A DNA stretch of 64,000 bases from Porphyrobacter sp. ULC335 (GCF_025917005.1 NZ_CP078091.1:2356001-2420000); one strand, 5' to 3'. Counted from the first letter of the stretch, positions 10,222 through 20,595 are shown. The notes: a model not told the origin generated them from the sequence alone. Translations and numbers: made by a program.

Positions 10222-10734
10222 ATGAGCCGCCGCATCGGAATCTATCCGGGGACATTCGATCCCATCACGCTGGGCCACGCCGATATCATCCGGCGCGGAT
10301 CGAAGCTGGTCGATCACCTGATCATCGGCGTCACCACCAACCCTTCGAAGAACCCGATGTTTTCGACCGAGGAACGCTTCCGCATGGTCGAGCGCGAGGT
10401 GGCAGGCATGGGCCTCACCAATGTTGAGGTGGTGGGCTTCAACGCGCTGCTGGTGAAGTTCGCGCGGAAGCAGAAGGCGAATGTCATCATCCGCGGCCTG
10501 CGCGCCGTGGCCGACTTCGAGTACGAATATCAGATGGCGGGGATGAACCAGCAGCTCGACGACGATATCGAGACCGTGTTCCTGATGGCCGACGTCTCGC
10601 TCCAGCCGATCGCGTCGAAGCTGGTGAAGGAAATCGCGGTCTATGGCGGCGATATCGCCAATTTCGTCAGCTCCGATGTGTGCGAGGAAGTGGTCGCCCG
10701 GGTGCGCGAGCAGGGGCTGAAGGGCGATTACTGA
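10222..10734 (+). CDS. coaD: Phosphopantetheine adenylyltransferase
   Basis: 170 aa, normal CoaD length. Cytoplasmic; transfers AMP from ATP to 4'-phosphopantetheine, the penultimate step of coenzyme A synthesis. The nucleotidyltransferase T/HxGH motif is PGTFDPITLGHADII at residues 8-22; RGLRAVADFEYEYQMAGMN and the SKLVKEIA region are family-conserved. The start ATG 10222 is followed directly by SRRIGIYPGTFDP. Same strand and close spacing as its neighbours. Confidence 0.97.
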   Translation: MSRRIGIYPGTFDPITLGHADIIRRGSKLVDHLIIGVTTNPSKNPMFSTEERFRMVEREVAGMGLTNVEVVGFNALLVKFARKQKANVIIRGLRAVADFEYEYQMAGMNQQLDDDIETVFLMADVSLQPIASKLVKEIAVYGGDIANFVSSDVCEEVVARVREQGLKGDY

Positions 10735-10819
10735 GGCCAGAAGCCTGTCGGCAGCGCGGCATCATTCATTGCAGTGTCAGATCGGCGGGGCTACACGCCT
10801 CGCAAATCCGGATGGAACC

Positions 10820-11551
10820 ATGACCACAGCCAAGCTTGCCTCTGCCTTCGCCGCTCTGTTTCTGCTGACCGCACCGCAAGCGGCCTTTGCCCAGAAACAG
10901 AAGGACGACACCCCGCCCACGGCCTTCGGCGACAATGCCGAAACGCCCAAGGAGGAAGAAGCGGCTCCGACCGCCGTGCGAGTCTATGCGCCCATCAACT
11001 ATGATGTGACGGCTGACCCGGAAAACATCTGGGTGCTCGATCTGTCGAACGGGCAGCGGATCAAGGTCCGGCTTCAGGCCGACTGGGCGCCCGGCCATGT
11101 CGAGCGGATCAAGACGCTTACGCGTGCGGGCTTCTACGACGGGGTGATCTTCCACCGCGTCATCGACGGCTTTATGGCGCAGGGCGGCGATCCGACCGGA
11201 ACGGGGCAGGGCGGCTCCGAGCTTCCCGATCTGAAGGCCGAGTTCAATCCGATGCCGCATGTGCGGGGCACGCTGTCGATGGCGCGCGCCGCATCGGATG
11301 ACAGCGCGAACAGCCAGTTCTTCATCGTTTTCTACCCGCGCTTCAGCCTCGACAAGAAGTACACCAATCTTGGCCGCGTGATCGAGAACATGGAGGCGGT
11401 CGACGCCATCACGCGCGGCGAACCGCCTGCGGCGCCGACCTTTATCGTCCAGGCCTCGATCGCTTCGGACAACAAGGCCCCGCCGCCACCGCCCGCCCCG
11501 GCAGCAGATGCGCCGATCTCGGTGGACATGCTGAACGCGCCGCTGCCCTAA
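10820..11551 (+). CDS. Secreted cyclophilin-type peptidyl-prolyl cis-trans isomerase
   Basis: 243 aa. The ATG at 10820 gives a clear Sec signal peptide (ASAFAALFLLTAPQAAFAQ, cleavage after AFA), so the enzyme acts in the periplasm on proline bonds of exported proteins. The cyclophilin domain spans about residues 70-225, with YDGVIFHRVIDGFMAQGGD (catalytic Arg in FHRV), GTLSMARA and NSQFFIVF. The C-terminus is Pro/Ala-rich. It is followed by queA after 42 bp, as in many Alphaproteobacteria where ppi, queA and tgt lie together. Confidence 0.93.
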   Translation: MTTAKLASAFAALFLLTAPQAAFAQKQKDDTPPTAFGDNAETPKEEEAAPTAVRVYAPINYDVTADPENIWVLDLSNGQRIKVRLQADWAPGHVERIKTLTRAGFYDGVIFHRVIDGFMAQGGDPTGTGQGGSELPDLKAEFNPMPHVRGTLSMARAASDDSANSQFFIVFYPRFSLDKKYTNLGRVIENMEAVDAITRGEPPAAPTFIVQASIASDNKAPPPPPAPAADAPISVDMLNAPLP

Positions 11552-11564
11552 AGTCCTTTCGCGG

Positions 11565-11590
11565 GCGCGCCCTTCGGGTTAGGGGCGCGC
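11565..11590 (+). terminator. GC-rich hairpin between ppi and queA
   Basis: GCGCGCCC (11565-11572) pairs with GGGCGCGC (11583-11590), a perfect 8-bp stem with a 10-nt loop. There is no T run, so a true terminator is doubtful. Its 3' arm reaches to 4 nt from the queA start and would mask the only purine-rich ribosome-binding candidate (AGGGG, 11581-11585), so it may instead tune queA translation. Confidence 0.35.
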
Positions 11591-11593
11591 GCC

Positions 11594-12631
11594 ATGAAAG
11601 TAGACCTCTTCGATTTCGAACTGCCGCAAGAGCGCATCGCGCTGCGACCGGTCCGGCCCCGCGATTCCGCGCGCATGCTGGTGGTGCGCGGCGCTGATGC
11701 GCCTTTCGGCGACATGGGCGTGCGCGATTTGCCCAAGCTCCTGAACCCCGGCGATGTGCTGGTATTCAACGACACTCGCGTGATCCCCGCCCAGCTGGAG
11801 GGCCGCCGTGCTGACGGCGAGGCCAAAATCGGCGCGACCCTTCACAAGCGGCTAGACCTGCGCCGCTGGCAGGCTTTCATCCGCAATGCCAAGCGGGTGA
11901 AGGAGGGCGATCAGCTCGTGTTCGGCGGCGGCGTCACAGCCATCGCCGAGGTGCGCCATGCCGATGGTTCGCTCACTTTGTTCTTCGAAGGCGACGAGCC
12001 GGTCGAAGTGCTGCTCGACCGCGCGGGTACCATGCCGCTGCCTCCCTATATCGCCTCCAAGCGCGGGGTCGATGCGCAGGACCTGGAGGATTACCAGACG
12101 ATGTTCGCGCGCGAGGAAGGGGCCGTCGCGGCCCCCACCGCCTCGCTGCATTTCACGCAAAGATTGGTCGATGCGATCGACGCCGCCGGGATCGGCCGCG
12201 CGATGCTGACGCTGCACGTGGGTGCGGGCACCTTCCTGCCGGTGAAGGCGGACGACACCGACGACCACCAGATGCATGCCGAATTCGGTCGCATTTCGGC
12301 AGAGACCGCCAGCCAGCTCAATGAAGCGCGGGCCAAGGGCGGCCGGATCATCGCCGTCGGCACCACGTCGCTCCGCCTGCTGGAGAGCGCGGTTGACGCG
12401 AACGGCATCATCCAGCCTTTCGCGGGCGATACCGCGATTTTCATCACGCCCGGCTACAAGCTCAAGGCAGTCGATGGCTTGATGACCAATTTCCATCTGC
12501 CCAAATCGACGCTGATGATGCTGGTCAGCGCGCTGATGGGGCGCGAGCGGATGCTGGCGGCATACGAGCATGCCATCGCAAACGAGTATCGCTTCTATTC
12601 CTATGGTGATTCCTCGCTGCTGCTGCCCTGA
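11594..12631 (+). CDS. queA: S-adenosylmethionine:tRNA ribosyltransferase-isomerase QueA
   Basis: 345 aa, family-typical. Adds the cyclopentene ring precursor from the ribose of SAM to preQ1 in tRNA, forming epoxyqueuosine. Features: the N-terminal [54 protein letters not shown] and [15 protein letters not shown], and the C-terminal [21 protein letters not shown]. Works before or with Tgt, which here lies 3.7 kb downstream (16323) rather than adjacent. Confidence 0.98.
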   Translation: MKVDLFDFELPQERIALRPVRPRDSARMLVVRGADAPFGDMGVRDLPKLLNPGDVLVFNDTRVIPAQLEGRRADGEAKIGATLHKRLDLRRWQAFIRNAKRVKEGDQLVFGGGVTAIAEVRHADGSLTLFFEGDEPVEVLLDRAGTMPLPPYIASKRGVDAQDLEDYQTMFAREEGAVAAPTASLHFTQRLVDAIDAAGIGRAMLTLHVGAGTFLPVKADDTDDHQMHAEFGRISAETASQLNEARAKGGRIIAVGTTSLRLLESAVDANGIIQPFAGDTAIFITPGYKLKAVDGLMTNFHLPKSTLMMLVSALMGRERMLAAYEHAIANEYRFYSYGDSSLLLP

Positions 12632-13011
12632 CCGGGCAGCTGCCGATGGGCAGCTCCTGCATTTACGCGTGGCATTGCTGCCGCGTTCGAGCGTCGGAAT
12701 TTCATGCCGTTAGCATGCTTTTTTGTCGTGCGTTGCTCACGTGGCGGCCATCTATTGCGCGATCAGGGTTGTCATTAGCAAAGCTGATTTCACAATTTAA
12801 CTAACAGTAACGCCTGTTTGTCCACTTGTAGCGCCTTGTTGACTCATTGAAATCGCTACAATATATTTGATTCGCTTTGGATAATATTATTTATTCAAGG
12901 TCTCTAGTGGTCGCAAATTCGTAATATTAGATGCCTTGCTCTGCATTTCTTCGTGAAATGCAGTGTGTGGATATTTGCGCCTGCCAGATGCAACCAACTG
13001 GGAGCAATGTC
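12632..13011 (+). other. Gene-free, strongly AT-rich leader region
   Basis: 380 bp with no supportable gene. Its GC content falls far below that of the window: by hand count 24/60 in 12781-12840 and 17/60 in 12841-12900, against about 36/60 or more in neighbouring genes. It contains a good sigma-70-like promoter (12839-12867) for the downstream tandem genes. A short stem (AGCTGCC...GGCAGCT, about 12638-12655) just after queA lacks a T run. The frame upstream of 13012 is open from 12931 but Cys-rich and unlike the second paralogue, so it is treated as leader. Confidence 0.6.
12839..12867 (+). promoter_or_regulatory. Predicted sigma-70-type promoter for the tandem small-protein genes
   Basis: TTGACT (12839-12844), a 17-bp spacer, then TATATT (12862-12867). 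It lies in the most AT-rich part of the window and points to the gene at 13012, leaving a leader of roughly 135-140 nt. Box match and spacing are seen directly; use in vivo is inference. Confidence 0.45.
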
Positions 13012-13338
13012 ATGAAGCAAGTCGGAAAGTTCTCACTCAAGAATAACGGCGGTTTCGCAGTCAAATTGCAGTTCGTTTACGTCAACACCAGTGGCGAAAA
13101 GATCCACGTTGACGGTACGGGTTCCTTCCCGCTCGGTCAGAGCGAGACTGCCGACCCCGGCGATTACGGTGTGCCGGATGGTTCGCCGGTCGCGATCTAT
13201 GCTTTCGTTGTCTGGGGCAAGGACAACACGGGCGCCCAGTTCTTCCAATATTCGAAGGGCAACGGCACCACCGCCAATTACACGATCAGCGGCACCACGC
13301 TCGACAACAGCCTCGGCTTCGAAGGCCTTTCCACCTGA
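13012..13338 (+). CDS. Small unknown protein, first of a tandem pair
   Basis: 108 aa. Start ATG 13012 is preceded by GGGAG (13000-13004), and the second paralogue begins at the equivalent residue. No Cys, no signal peptide, no membrane helix. Rich in aromatic, Gly, Thr and Asn residues in short alternating runs (FVKLQFVYV-like, YAFVVWGKDN, TANYTISGTTLDNSL), suggesting an all-beta fold. It matches the next gene's product at about 60 percent of positions by hand alignment. I do not recognise the family, and no function is assigned. Located between queA and an ABC exporter, behind an AT-rich leader. Confidence 0.72.
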   Translation: MKQVGKFSLKNNGGFAVKLQFVYVNTSGEKIHVDGTGSFPLGQSETADPGDYGVPDGSPVAIYAFVVWGKDNTGAQFFQYSKGNGTTANYTISGTTLDNSLGFEGLST

Positions 13339-13386
13339 CCCCCCTTGACCGCTTCTCATACGCAAGTCGGAAAACGGAGTATTATC

Positions 13387-13710
13387 ATGCAGAAGATTGG
13401 AAACTTTTCGCTGTTCAACCAGGGCGGGTTCGTGACGAAGTTGCAGTTTGTCTATTGGGACGACGACGGCAACAAGATCCACAAGGATGGCACGGGCGAC
13501 ATTCCGCTCGGCCAGAAGAAGACGGCCAGCCCCGGCGAATTCGGCGTTCCCAACGGCGCGATGGTGTCGCTCTATGCCTTCGTAGTGTGGGGCAGCGACA
13601 ATGAGGCGAACCAGGTGTTCATCTTTGATTCGTCCAGCTCGGTGACGGCGAATTATACCATCAGCGGCACCACGCTGGACAATTCGCTGGTGCTCAACTC
13701 GGTCGGCTAG
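13387..13710 (+). CDS. Small unknown protein, second of a tandem pair
   Basis: 107 aa paralogue of the preceding gene, 48 bp after its stop. Start ATG 13387, with CGGAG at 13375-13379 as ribosome site. Conserved between the copies: FSL.N.GGF..KLQFVY, a KIH.DGTG motif, PLGQ, a PG..GVP.G turn, YAFVVWG.DN and TANYTISGTTLDNSL. The loops differ (WDDDGNK versus VNTSGEK; SSSSV versus KGNGT), as expected of a duplicated beta-sandwich with diverged surfaces. No secretion signal. Function unknown; the pair is likely co-transcribed. Confidence 0.72.
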   Translation: MQKIGNFSLFNQGGFVTKLQFVYWDDDGNKIHKDGTGDIPLGQKKTASPGEFGVPNGAMVSLYAFVVWGSDNEANQVFIFDSSSSVTANYTISGTTLDNSLVLNSVG

Positions 13711-13766
13711 GCCGGGCTCCGCCATCCGCGGGTGACTCTTCGCTCATGCTCCCCTAATCGGGTGGC

Positions 13767-14708
13767 ATGAGCGAACCTATCCTTTCGATCCGCGGCCTTA
13801 CCAAGACCTATCAAGGCGGCACTCGCGCGCTCGATTCGGTTGATCTGGATATTCATGCGGGCGAGATTTTCGCGCTGCTCGGCCCCAATGGTGCGGGCAA
13901 GACGACGCTGATCGGCGCGGTATGCGGGCTGGTGCGGCCCACCGCAGGCACGATCACCGCTTTCGGTCAGGACCTGTCGCGCGATTGGCGCAAGGCGCGG
14001 GCGCGGATCGGGTTGGTGCCGCAGGAACTCTCTACCGACATGTTCGAGACCGTGTCGCGGGCAGTCGCCTATTCGCGCGGGCTGTTCGGCAAGCCGAGCG
14101 ACCCTGCGCGCATCGAAGACATCCTGCGCAGCCTGTCCCTGTGGGACAAGCGCGATTCGCAGATCCGCGCGCTGTCCGGCGGGATGAAGCGGCGCGTGCT
14201 GATCGCCAAAGCGCTCTCGCATGAGCCTGAATTGCTATTCCTCGACGAACCCACTGCCGGGGTCGATGTCGAACTGCGCAAGGACATGTGGGAACAGATC
14301 GCGGCGCTGAAAGAACGCGGCGTGACGATCATTCTTACCACCCATTACATCGAGGAAGCCGAGGAAATGGCCGATCGGGTCGGCATCATCCAGCATGGGC
14401 GGATCCGCATGGTCGACGAGAAGAGCGCCATGATGGAGCGGCTCGGCACCACCGAAGCGGTGATCGAACTTTCCGCGCCGCTCGCCGCTTTGCCCGACGC
14501 GCTGGCGGGCTTTGCGGCCGAATTGAGCCAGGGCGGCACGCGGCTGACCTATCGCGGCGGCAATGGCGAGGGCAAGGGCCGCGCCGAAGTTGCGCAGCTC
14601 GCACAGGCGCTGACCCGCGCAGGCATCGGCTATACCAGCCTCGACATCCATGACAGCTCGCTCGAGGATATCTTCGTCAGCCTGCTCGGCGAGAAGGAGG
14701 CGGCGTGA
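13767..14708 (+). CDS. ABC-2 type exporter, ATP-binding protein
   Basis: 313 aa ABC ATPase. Walker [10 protein letters not shown] (about residue 38), Q-loop LVPQELS, signature LSGGMKRRV, Walker [13 protein letters not shown] and the switch His in [11 protein letters not shown] are all present. The C-terminal 70 residues are the extension usual in drug/polysaccharide-type ABC-2 exporters. The stop TGA overlaps the ATG of the permease (TGATG), so the two form one transporter. Substrate unknown; the type resembles YadG/YadH and NodI/DrrA-like systems. Confidence 0.93.
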   Translation: MSEPILSIRGLTKTYQGGTRALDSVDLDIHAGEIFALLGPNGAGKTTLIGAVCGLVRPTAGTITAFGQDLSRDWRKARARIGLVPQELSTDMFETVSRAVAYSRGLFGKPSDPARIEDILRSLSLWDKRDSQIRALSGGMKRRVLIAKALSHEPELLFLDEPTAGVDVELRKDMWEQIAALKERGVTIILTTHYIEEAEEMADRVGIIQHGRIRMVDEKSAMMERLGTTEAVIELSAPLAALPDALAGFAAELSQGGTRLTYRGGNGEGKGRAEVAQLAQALTRAGIGYTSLDIHDSSLEDIFVSLLGEKEAA

Positions 14709-15475
14709 TGCATTTCAACCTGCGCAGCGCCTATGCCATCTATCAGCGCGAAATGGCCCGCGCCTTCCGCACAGCCTTCCAGTCCATCCTGGCTCCGGTC
14801 TTGACGACATCGCTGTACTTCGTGGTGTTCGGATCGGTGATAGGCGCAAGGATGGAACCGATCGATGGCGTGCCCTACGGCGCGTTCATCATCCCTGGCC
14901 TGCTGATGCTGACCCTGCTGGGCGAGACCACCAGCAATGCGAGCTTCGGCATCTACATGCCGCGCTTCACCGGTACGATCTACGAACTGCTCTCCGCCCC
15001 TGTGGGCGTGGCTGAAACCCTGACCGGCTTTGTCGGGGCGGCGGCTACCAAAGGGCTTATTCTGGCTGCGATCATTCTCGGCACGGCGCGGCTTTTCGTG
15101 GAGTACGAGATCGCGCATCCGCTGCTCGCGGCGGTGTATATCATGCTGGTCGCGTCCAGCTTCGCGCTGTTCGGGTTCATCCTCGGCATCTGGGCGGATT
15201 CGTTCGAGAAGCTCGGGATCATCCCGATGCTGATCCTCACGCCGCTGACCTTCCTTGGCGGAACCTTCTATTCCATTCGCGAATTGCCCGCCCCGTGGGA
15301 CGCCATTGCGCTGGCCAATCCGATCGCATTTCTGGTCAGCGGACTGCGTTACAGCTTCTACGGCGTGTCCGACGTGCCGATTGCGGTGTCGCTGGGGCTG
15401 ACCCTCGGTTTTCTGACGGTTTGCACCATTATAATTGCAGTGATTTTCCGCACAGGTTGGCGTTTACGCGAGTGA
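14708..15475 (+). CDS. ABC-2 type exporter, permease
   Basis: 255 aa integral membrane protein with six hydrophobic segments and the ABC-2 permease pattern: an N-terminal amphipathic [16 protein letters not shown], then [23 protein letters not shown], and near the end [18 protein letters not shown] followed by [19 protein letters not shown] 14708 overlaps the ATPase stop by one base; an in-frame GTG at 14705 is an alternative. YadH-like. Works with the preceding ATPase in the inner membrane. Confidence 0.92.
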   Translation: MHFNLRSAYAIYQREMARAFRTAFQSILAPVLTTSLYFVVFGSVIGARMEPIDGVPYGAFIIPGLLMLTLLGETTSNASFGIYMPRFTGTIYELLSAPVGVAETLTGFVGAAATKGLILAAIILGTARLFVEYEIAHPLLAAVYIMLVASSFALFGFILGIWADSFEKLGIIPMLILTPLTFLGGTFYSIRELPAPWDAIALANPIAFLVSGLRYSFYGVSDVPIAVSLGLTLGFLTVCTIIIAVIFRTGWRLRE

Positions 15476-15637
15476 ATCGCGCGATCCGACCAAGGTCGTC
15501 TGTCGGACACTATACACCGCTGGGCGGACATTAACGACAACCTGTCTGTTCGTTCATTGCGCAGCAAGTCTTTGATTCCTACATGAGTGCCACGTGCCGC
15601 TTCCCCCGCGGCCGGGCAACAGTAAGGAAAAACCCCC

Positions 15638-16213
15638 ATGAAGAAGATCGCACTTGCCACCATGGCAGCGATGGGCGCCATCGCGCTCCCGACCGCCGCT
15701 CAGGCACAGACTGACACCACCAAGCCTGATGTGACCATCGGCGCGACCGTCGGCCTTCACGATCTCGGCATCGACCTTGGCGATTTTGACGCCGACGATG
15801 GCGACCTCGATGATCTGAACATCGACGACAGCGGCGAAATCTACGGCGGCTTCGTTGCTGTCGACTTCCCGATCGGCAACAGCCTGTTTGCCGGTGTTGA
15901 AGGCAACGCCTCGTTCGGCAGCGGCCCGATCGACGCAGAATACGGCGCCTCGGCCCGTCTCGGCTTCCGCACCGAAGGCGGCGCGAAGATCTATGCCCGC
16001 GGTGGTTACCAGTGGGTCGACCTCGACGCCGGCAACCTGGCAGGCATCCCTGATTTCGACGAAGACGAATTCGGTCTCGACACGACTGTTGGCGACTACC
16101 TCGTCGGCGTCGGCGTTGAAGTTCCGATCAGCTCGGTCGTCCTGCGTGCCAACGTCGATACCATCGCGTTCGACACCCTGCGCGGCACGGTTGGCGTCGG
16201 CTTCAAGTTCTGA
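15638..16213 (+). CDS. Outer-membrane beta-barrel protein
   Basis: 191 aa. The signal peptide is clear (KKIALATMAAMGAIALPTAAQA, cleaved before QTDTT). The mature part alternates Gly/aromatic strands and acidic loops (a DFDADDGDLDDLNIDDSG loop), and ends in VGVGFKF with the terminal Phe that marks an outer-membrane barrel substrate of BAM. About eight strands, OmpA-N/opacity-like size. Ribosome site AAGGAAAAA at about 15625. Followed by a good terminator. Function (adhesion, structural) is not visible. Confidence 0.82.
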   Translation: MKKIALATMAAMGAIALPTAAQAQTDTTKPDVTIGATVGLHDLGIDLGDFDADDGDLDDLNIDDSGEIYGGFVAVDFPIGNSLFAGVEGNASFGSGPIDAEYGASARLGFRTEGGAKIYARGGYQWVDLDAGNLAGIPDFDEDEFGLDTTVGDYLVGVGVEVPISSVVLRANVDTIAFDTLRGTVGVGFKF

Positions 16214-16240
16214 TCGTCTGATCTGATCTGAAAGCATTCG

Positions 16241-16280
16241 ACGGGTCGCTCGCCAATATGGCGGGCGGCCCGTTTGCTTT
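16241..16280 (+). terminator. Rho-independent terminator after the outer-membrane protein gene
   Basis: Stem of 14 bp: 16241-16254 pairs with 16260-16273, with two G-U pairs and loop AATAT, followed by TTGCTTTT. Located 28 bp after the stop at 16213 and 43 bp before tgt. Confidence 0.8.
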
Positions 16281-16310
16281 TGGGGTGACAGCTTCGCCCC
16301 GTCTCGCTAG

Positions 16311-17459
<1,149 letters not shown>

Positions 17460-17513
17460 AGCCTGCCTAACCCCCGCTAGTCTGCACCTTATCGCAGAAC
17501 CTGGGGAGCAATC

Positions 17514-19538
17514 ATGAATTTGGCAAACAGAGCCGCATCGGCGGCGCGCAACCTGCTGCTTGCGGGCACCGCACTTGCCACCATTGGCGCAGGCGGCGCA
17601 GTTGCGGCGCAGGAGACGGCTGATGAAGCCGCGATCCGCTTCGGTGCCCGCGCCGATGTGCTCGACATCAGCCTTTCTCCCTCGGGCAACAAGATCGTCT
17701 TCATTTCTGCCGGGCCGGGACACACCGAGGTCGTCAACGTGATCGATTTGACCGCCGATGCCGCGGTCAAACCGGTGCTGACCAATGGCGAGAAGGTGGT
17801 CGACATCGATTCGTGCGAATGGGCGAGCGAGGAACGTCTGCTCTGCCAGCTTTCCGGCATGGGCGGCGGCGACGGGAGCATCCTGATCCCGTTCGACCGC
17901 CTGATCGCGCTGAATGCTGACGGCACCAATATCCGGATGATCAGCCAGCGCGAATCCTCACGCTCTCTGGGCTTCAACCAGTTCGGCGGTGATGTCCTCG
18001 CCCTCGATGTCGCGGGGGAGGAAGGCATGATCCTCATGACCCGCAACTTCATCCCTGAGGCGACGACCGGATCGCGGCTTGGCAATGAAAAGCGGGGACT
18101 GGGGGCCGAGCTGGTCGATACGGCCAACGGGCGAGGGCGTATCCGCGAACAGCCTGACGATGCGACACGGCGCTTTATCGCCGACGAACAGGGTCAGGTG
18201 CGCATAAAGACGCAGGCCCAGCAGGATCCGAATGGAAACCTGACCGGCGTGTTCCGCCATTTCTTCCGCAAGCCGGGCAGCAACAGCTGGTCGCCGCTCG
18301 AATCTTTGGTGATCGACGGTCAGCCCGTAGAACGGATGAGCCCGCTGGCGGTCGATAGCGCGCGCAATGTCGCCTTCGGGTTCATCACCAAGGGCGGCTA
18401 TGACGCGATTGCCGAAGTCGCGCTGGACGGCACCGGCGCGGGCAAACTGTTGATGGCGCGCGGCGATGTCGACGTGGACGGGTTGATCCGGATCGGCCGC
18501 AAGAACCGCGTGGTCGGCGCAAGCTATGCCACGGAAAAGCGCGAAATCGCCTATTTCGATCCGGCACTGGCCAAACTCGCCGCCGATCTCGGCAAGGCGC
18601 TGCCCGATCAGCCGCTGGTCAACATTGTCGGCGCCAGTGCGGACGAACAGAAGCTGCTGCTGATTGCGTCAAGCGACACGCAACCCGGCATGGTCTATCT
18701 GTTCGACCGCAAGGCCCGCGCGCTTGAGCCGCTGCTGCCGCTGCGCCCGCAGCTTGAAGGGGCGGCGATGGGCGCGATGAAGCCGGTCAGCTACCCGGCG
18801 CGCGACGGAACCATGATCCCCGCCTACCTCACCCTCCCGCCCGGCTCGACCGGCAAGGGTCTCCCTTCCATCGTCCTCCCCCACGGCGGCCCGGCGGCAC
18901 GCGACGAATGGGGCTTCGACTGGCTGGTGCAGTACTTCACGGCCAAGGGCTATGCCGTGCTCCAGCCCAATTACCGCGGTTCATCCGGCTATGGCGAGGC
19001 ATGGTACGGGCGCAACGGCTTCAAGGCGTGGGAAGTGGCGATTGGTGACGTGAATGACGCGGGCCGCTGGCTGGTGAGCGAAGGCATCGCTGTGCCGGAC
19101 AAGCTCGCCATCGCCGGATGGTCATATGGCGGCTATGCGGCGCTGCAATCGCAGGTGCTCGATCCTGCGCTGTTCAAGGCGGTGGTGGCGGTAGCGCCGG
19201 TTACCGACCTCGGCTTTCTGATCGATGACGCGCGCGAATATACCAATTCGCGGCTCGTGCGCGAATATGTGGGTGAGGGGCCGCACGTGGCCTCGGGCAG
19301 CCCGCGCCGCCATGCCGAAAAGTTCGCTGCGCCGGTCGCACTGTACCACGGCACGCGCGATCTCAATGTCGATGTCCGGCACGCGCAGGCGATGGAGCGG
19401 GCGCTCAAGGCGGCGGGCAAATCGGTGACGTACCGTGAATATGCCGATCTCCAGCACGCGCTGGATGATAGTGCGGTGCGCGCGGAGATGCTGGCGGATA
19501 TCGGGCGCTTTCTCGACACGGCGCTGGCGGGCAAGTGA
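17514..19538 (+). CDS. Exported S9-family (prolyl oligopeptidase-type) peptidase
   Basis: 674 aa. An N-terminal signal-like segment (LLLAGTALATIGAGGAVAAQ) suggests export to the periplasm. The N-terminal beta-propeller region is followed by an alpha/beta hydrolase domain from about residue 420. The catalytic triad is visible: Ser537 in GWSYGGYA, Asp616 in HGTRDLN and His648 in LQHAL; the oxyanion region is HGGPAARDEWGFDW. This is the acyl-aminoacyl/dipeptidyl peptidase pattern common in sphingomonads. A GGGGAG ribosome site lies just upstream (17502-17507). Substrate unknown. Confidence 0.9.
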   Translation: MNLANRAASAARNLLLAGTALATIGAGGAVAAQETADEAAIRFGARADVLDISLSPSGNKIVFISAGPGHTEVVNVIDLTADAAVKPVLTNGEKVVDIDSCEWASEERLLCQLSGMGGGDGSILIPFDRLIALNADGTNIRMISQRESSRSLGFNQFGGDVLALDVAGEEGMILMTRNFIPEATTGSRLGNEKRGLGAELVDTANGRGRIREQPDDATRRFIADEQGQVRIKTQAQQDPNGNLTGVFRHFFRKPGSNSWSPLESLVIDGQPVERMSPLAVDSARNVAFGFITKGGYDAIAEVALDGTGAGKLLMARGDVDVDGLIRIGRKNRVVGASYATEKREIAYFDPALAKLAADLGKALPDQPLVNIVGASADEQKLLLIASSDTQPGMVYLFDRKARALEPLLPLRPQLEGAAMGAMKPVSYPARDGTMIPAYLTLPPGSTGKGLPSIVLPHGGPAARDEWGFDWLVQYFTAKGYAVLQPNYRGSSGYGEAWYGRNGFKAWEVAIGDVNDAGRWLVSEGIAVPDKLAIAGWSYGGYAALQSQVLDPALFKAVVAVAPVTDLGFLIDDAREYTNSRLVREYVGEGPHVASGSPRRHAEKFAAPVALYHGTRDLNVDVRHAQAMERALKAAGKSVTYREYADLQHALDDSAVRAEMLADIGRFLDTALAGK

Positions 19539-19591
19539 GGGGGCGGGAACCCCCTCGACAAGAGGCGGTTTGACCGCCTAGGGCGCTGGCC

Positions 19592-19903
19592 ATGACCGAT
19601 CTTCCCCTGAACCCTGAAGACTGCACCACCATGCTGGAAGTGCGCGCCGGGGTCGATGCGCTTGACCGCGAGCTGGTGGCACTGCTGGCCAAGCGGTTCG
19701 GCTATATGCGCGCGGCCGCCCGGATCAAACCGACCCGCGATGCGGTGCGTGACGAGGCCCGCAAGGCGAGCGTCATCGCCGCCGCCGTGGCCGAGGCGGA
19801 AGCGCAGGGCATCCCCGCCGATGTGGTGGGCGATATCTGGGAGCGTCTTGTCGAAGGGTCGATCGCCTACGAATTCGGCGAGTGGGACCGCACGCGGGTC
19901 TGA
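19592..19903 (+). CDS. Chorismate mutase, AroQ class
   Basis: 103 aa all-helical chorismate mutase, making prephenate for Phe/Tyr synthesis. Conserved pattern: LEVRAGVDALDRELVALLAKRFGYMRAAARIK (first helix with catalytic Arg and Lys), then DEARKASVI and the last helix VVGDIWERLVEGSIAYE. Similar in size to PchB-like isochorismate pyruvate-lyase/mutase proteins, so that activity cannot be excluded. It is followed by a bidirectional terminator shared with rpsD. Confidence 0.87.
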   Translation: MTDLPLNPEDCTTMLEVRAGVDALDRELVALLAKRFGYMRAAARIKPTRDAVRDEARKASVIAAAVAEAEAQGIPADVVGDIWERLVEGSIAYEFGEWDRTRV

Positions 19904-19926
19904 GCCCAGTCAGTCTGGCGCCAACG

Positions 19927-19958
19927 AAAAAGGGCGGCCTTGCGGGGCCGCCCTTTTT
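19927..19958. terminator. Bidirectional Rho-independent terminator between chorismate mutase and rpsD
   Basis: A 12-bp perfect stem (19928-19939 with 19946-19957), loop TTGCGG, with an A run on the left and a T run on the right, so it can end transcription from both convergent genes. Confidence 0.9.
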
Positions 19959-19980
19959 GTATCGATTCGCTGAAAGCGGA

Positions 19981-20595
19981 TCAGCGCGAGTAGAATTCCA
20001 CCACCAGGTTCGGTTCCATCGTCACCGGGTAGGGCACTTCGTCGAGCTTCGGCACGCGGGTGAAGGTCACCTTGTCGGTGCCATCGGGCATGACGTAGTC
20101 AGGGATGTCACGCTCGGCGAGGCCCTGGGCTTCGATCACGAGCGCCATTTCCTTGGCCTTGCTGCCGAGGCTGATCACGTCGCCGACGTTCACGCGGCGC
20201 GATGCGATGTTGCACTTCACGCCGTTCACATAGATGTGACCGTGGCTGACGATCTGGCGGGCCGAGAAGATGGTCGGCGCGAACTTGGCGCGGTAGACCA
20301 CCATGTCGAGACGACGCTCGAGCAGGCCGATCAGGTTCTGGCTGGTGTCACCCTTGAGGCGCGAAGCTTCGGCATAGGTGCTCTTGAACTGCTTTTCGGT
20401 GACTTCGCCGTAATAGCCCTTGAGCTTCTGCTTGGCGCGCAGCTGCAGGCCATAATCGCTCATCTTGCCCTTGCGACGCTGACCGTGCTGGCCGGGGCCG
20501 TAAGAACGCTTGTTCACCGGGGAATTCGGGCGACCCCAGATGTTTTCGCCCATCCGGCGGTCAAGCTTGTACTTGGCGCTTTTGCGCTTCGACAT
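19981..20595 (-). CDS. rpsD: 30S ribosomal protein S4
   Basis: 204 aa, standard S4. Binds 16S rRNA early in 30S assembly. Start ATG 20595 gives the usual [20 protein letters not shown]. The S4 RNA-binding domain is seen as [15 protein letters not shown] and [14 protein letters not shown], and the protein ends VVEFYSR. It is monocistronic here, bounded by the terminator at 19927-19958. Confidence 0.99.
   Translation of the reverse strand: MSKRKSAKYKLDRRMGENIWGRPNSPVNKRSYGPGQHGQRRKGKMSDYGLQLRAKQKLKGYYGEVTEKQFKSTYAEASRLKGDTSQNLIGLLERRLDMVVYRAKFAPTIFSARQIVSHGHIYVNGVKCNIASRRVNVGDVISLGSKAKEMALVIEAQGLAERDIPDYVMPDGTDKVTFTRVPKLDEVPYPVTMEPNLVVEFYSR

Noticed and set aside
12931-13011. N-terminal extension of the first tandem protein
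   Set aside because: The 27 extra residues are Cys-rich, have no counterpart in the second copy, and lack a ribosome site, while ATG 13012 has GGGAG.
13711-13766. Terminator after the tandem genes
   Set aside because: No stem followed by a T run could be found in the 56-bp gap.
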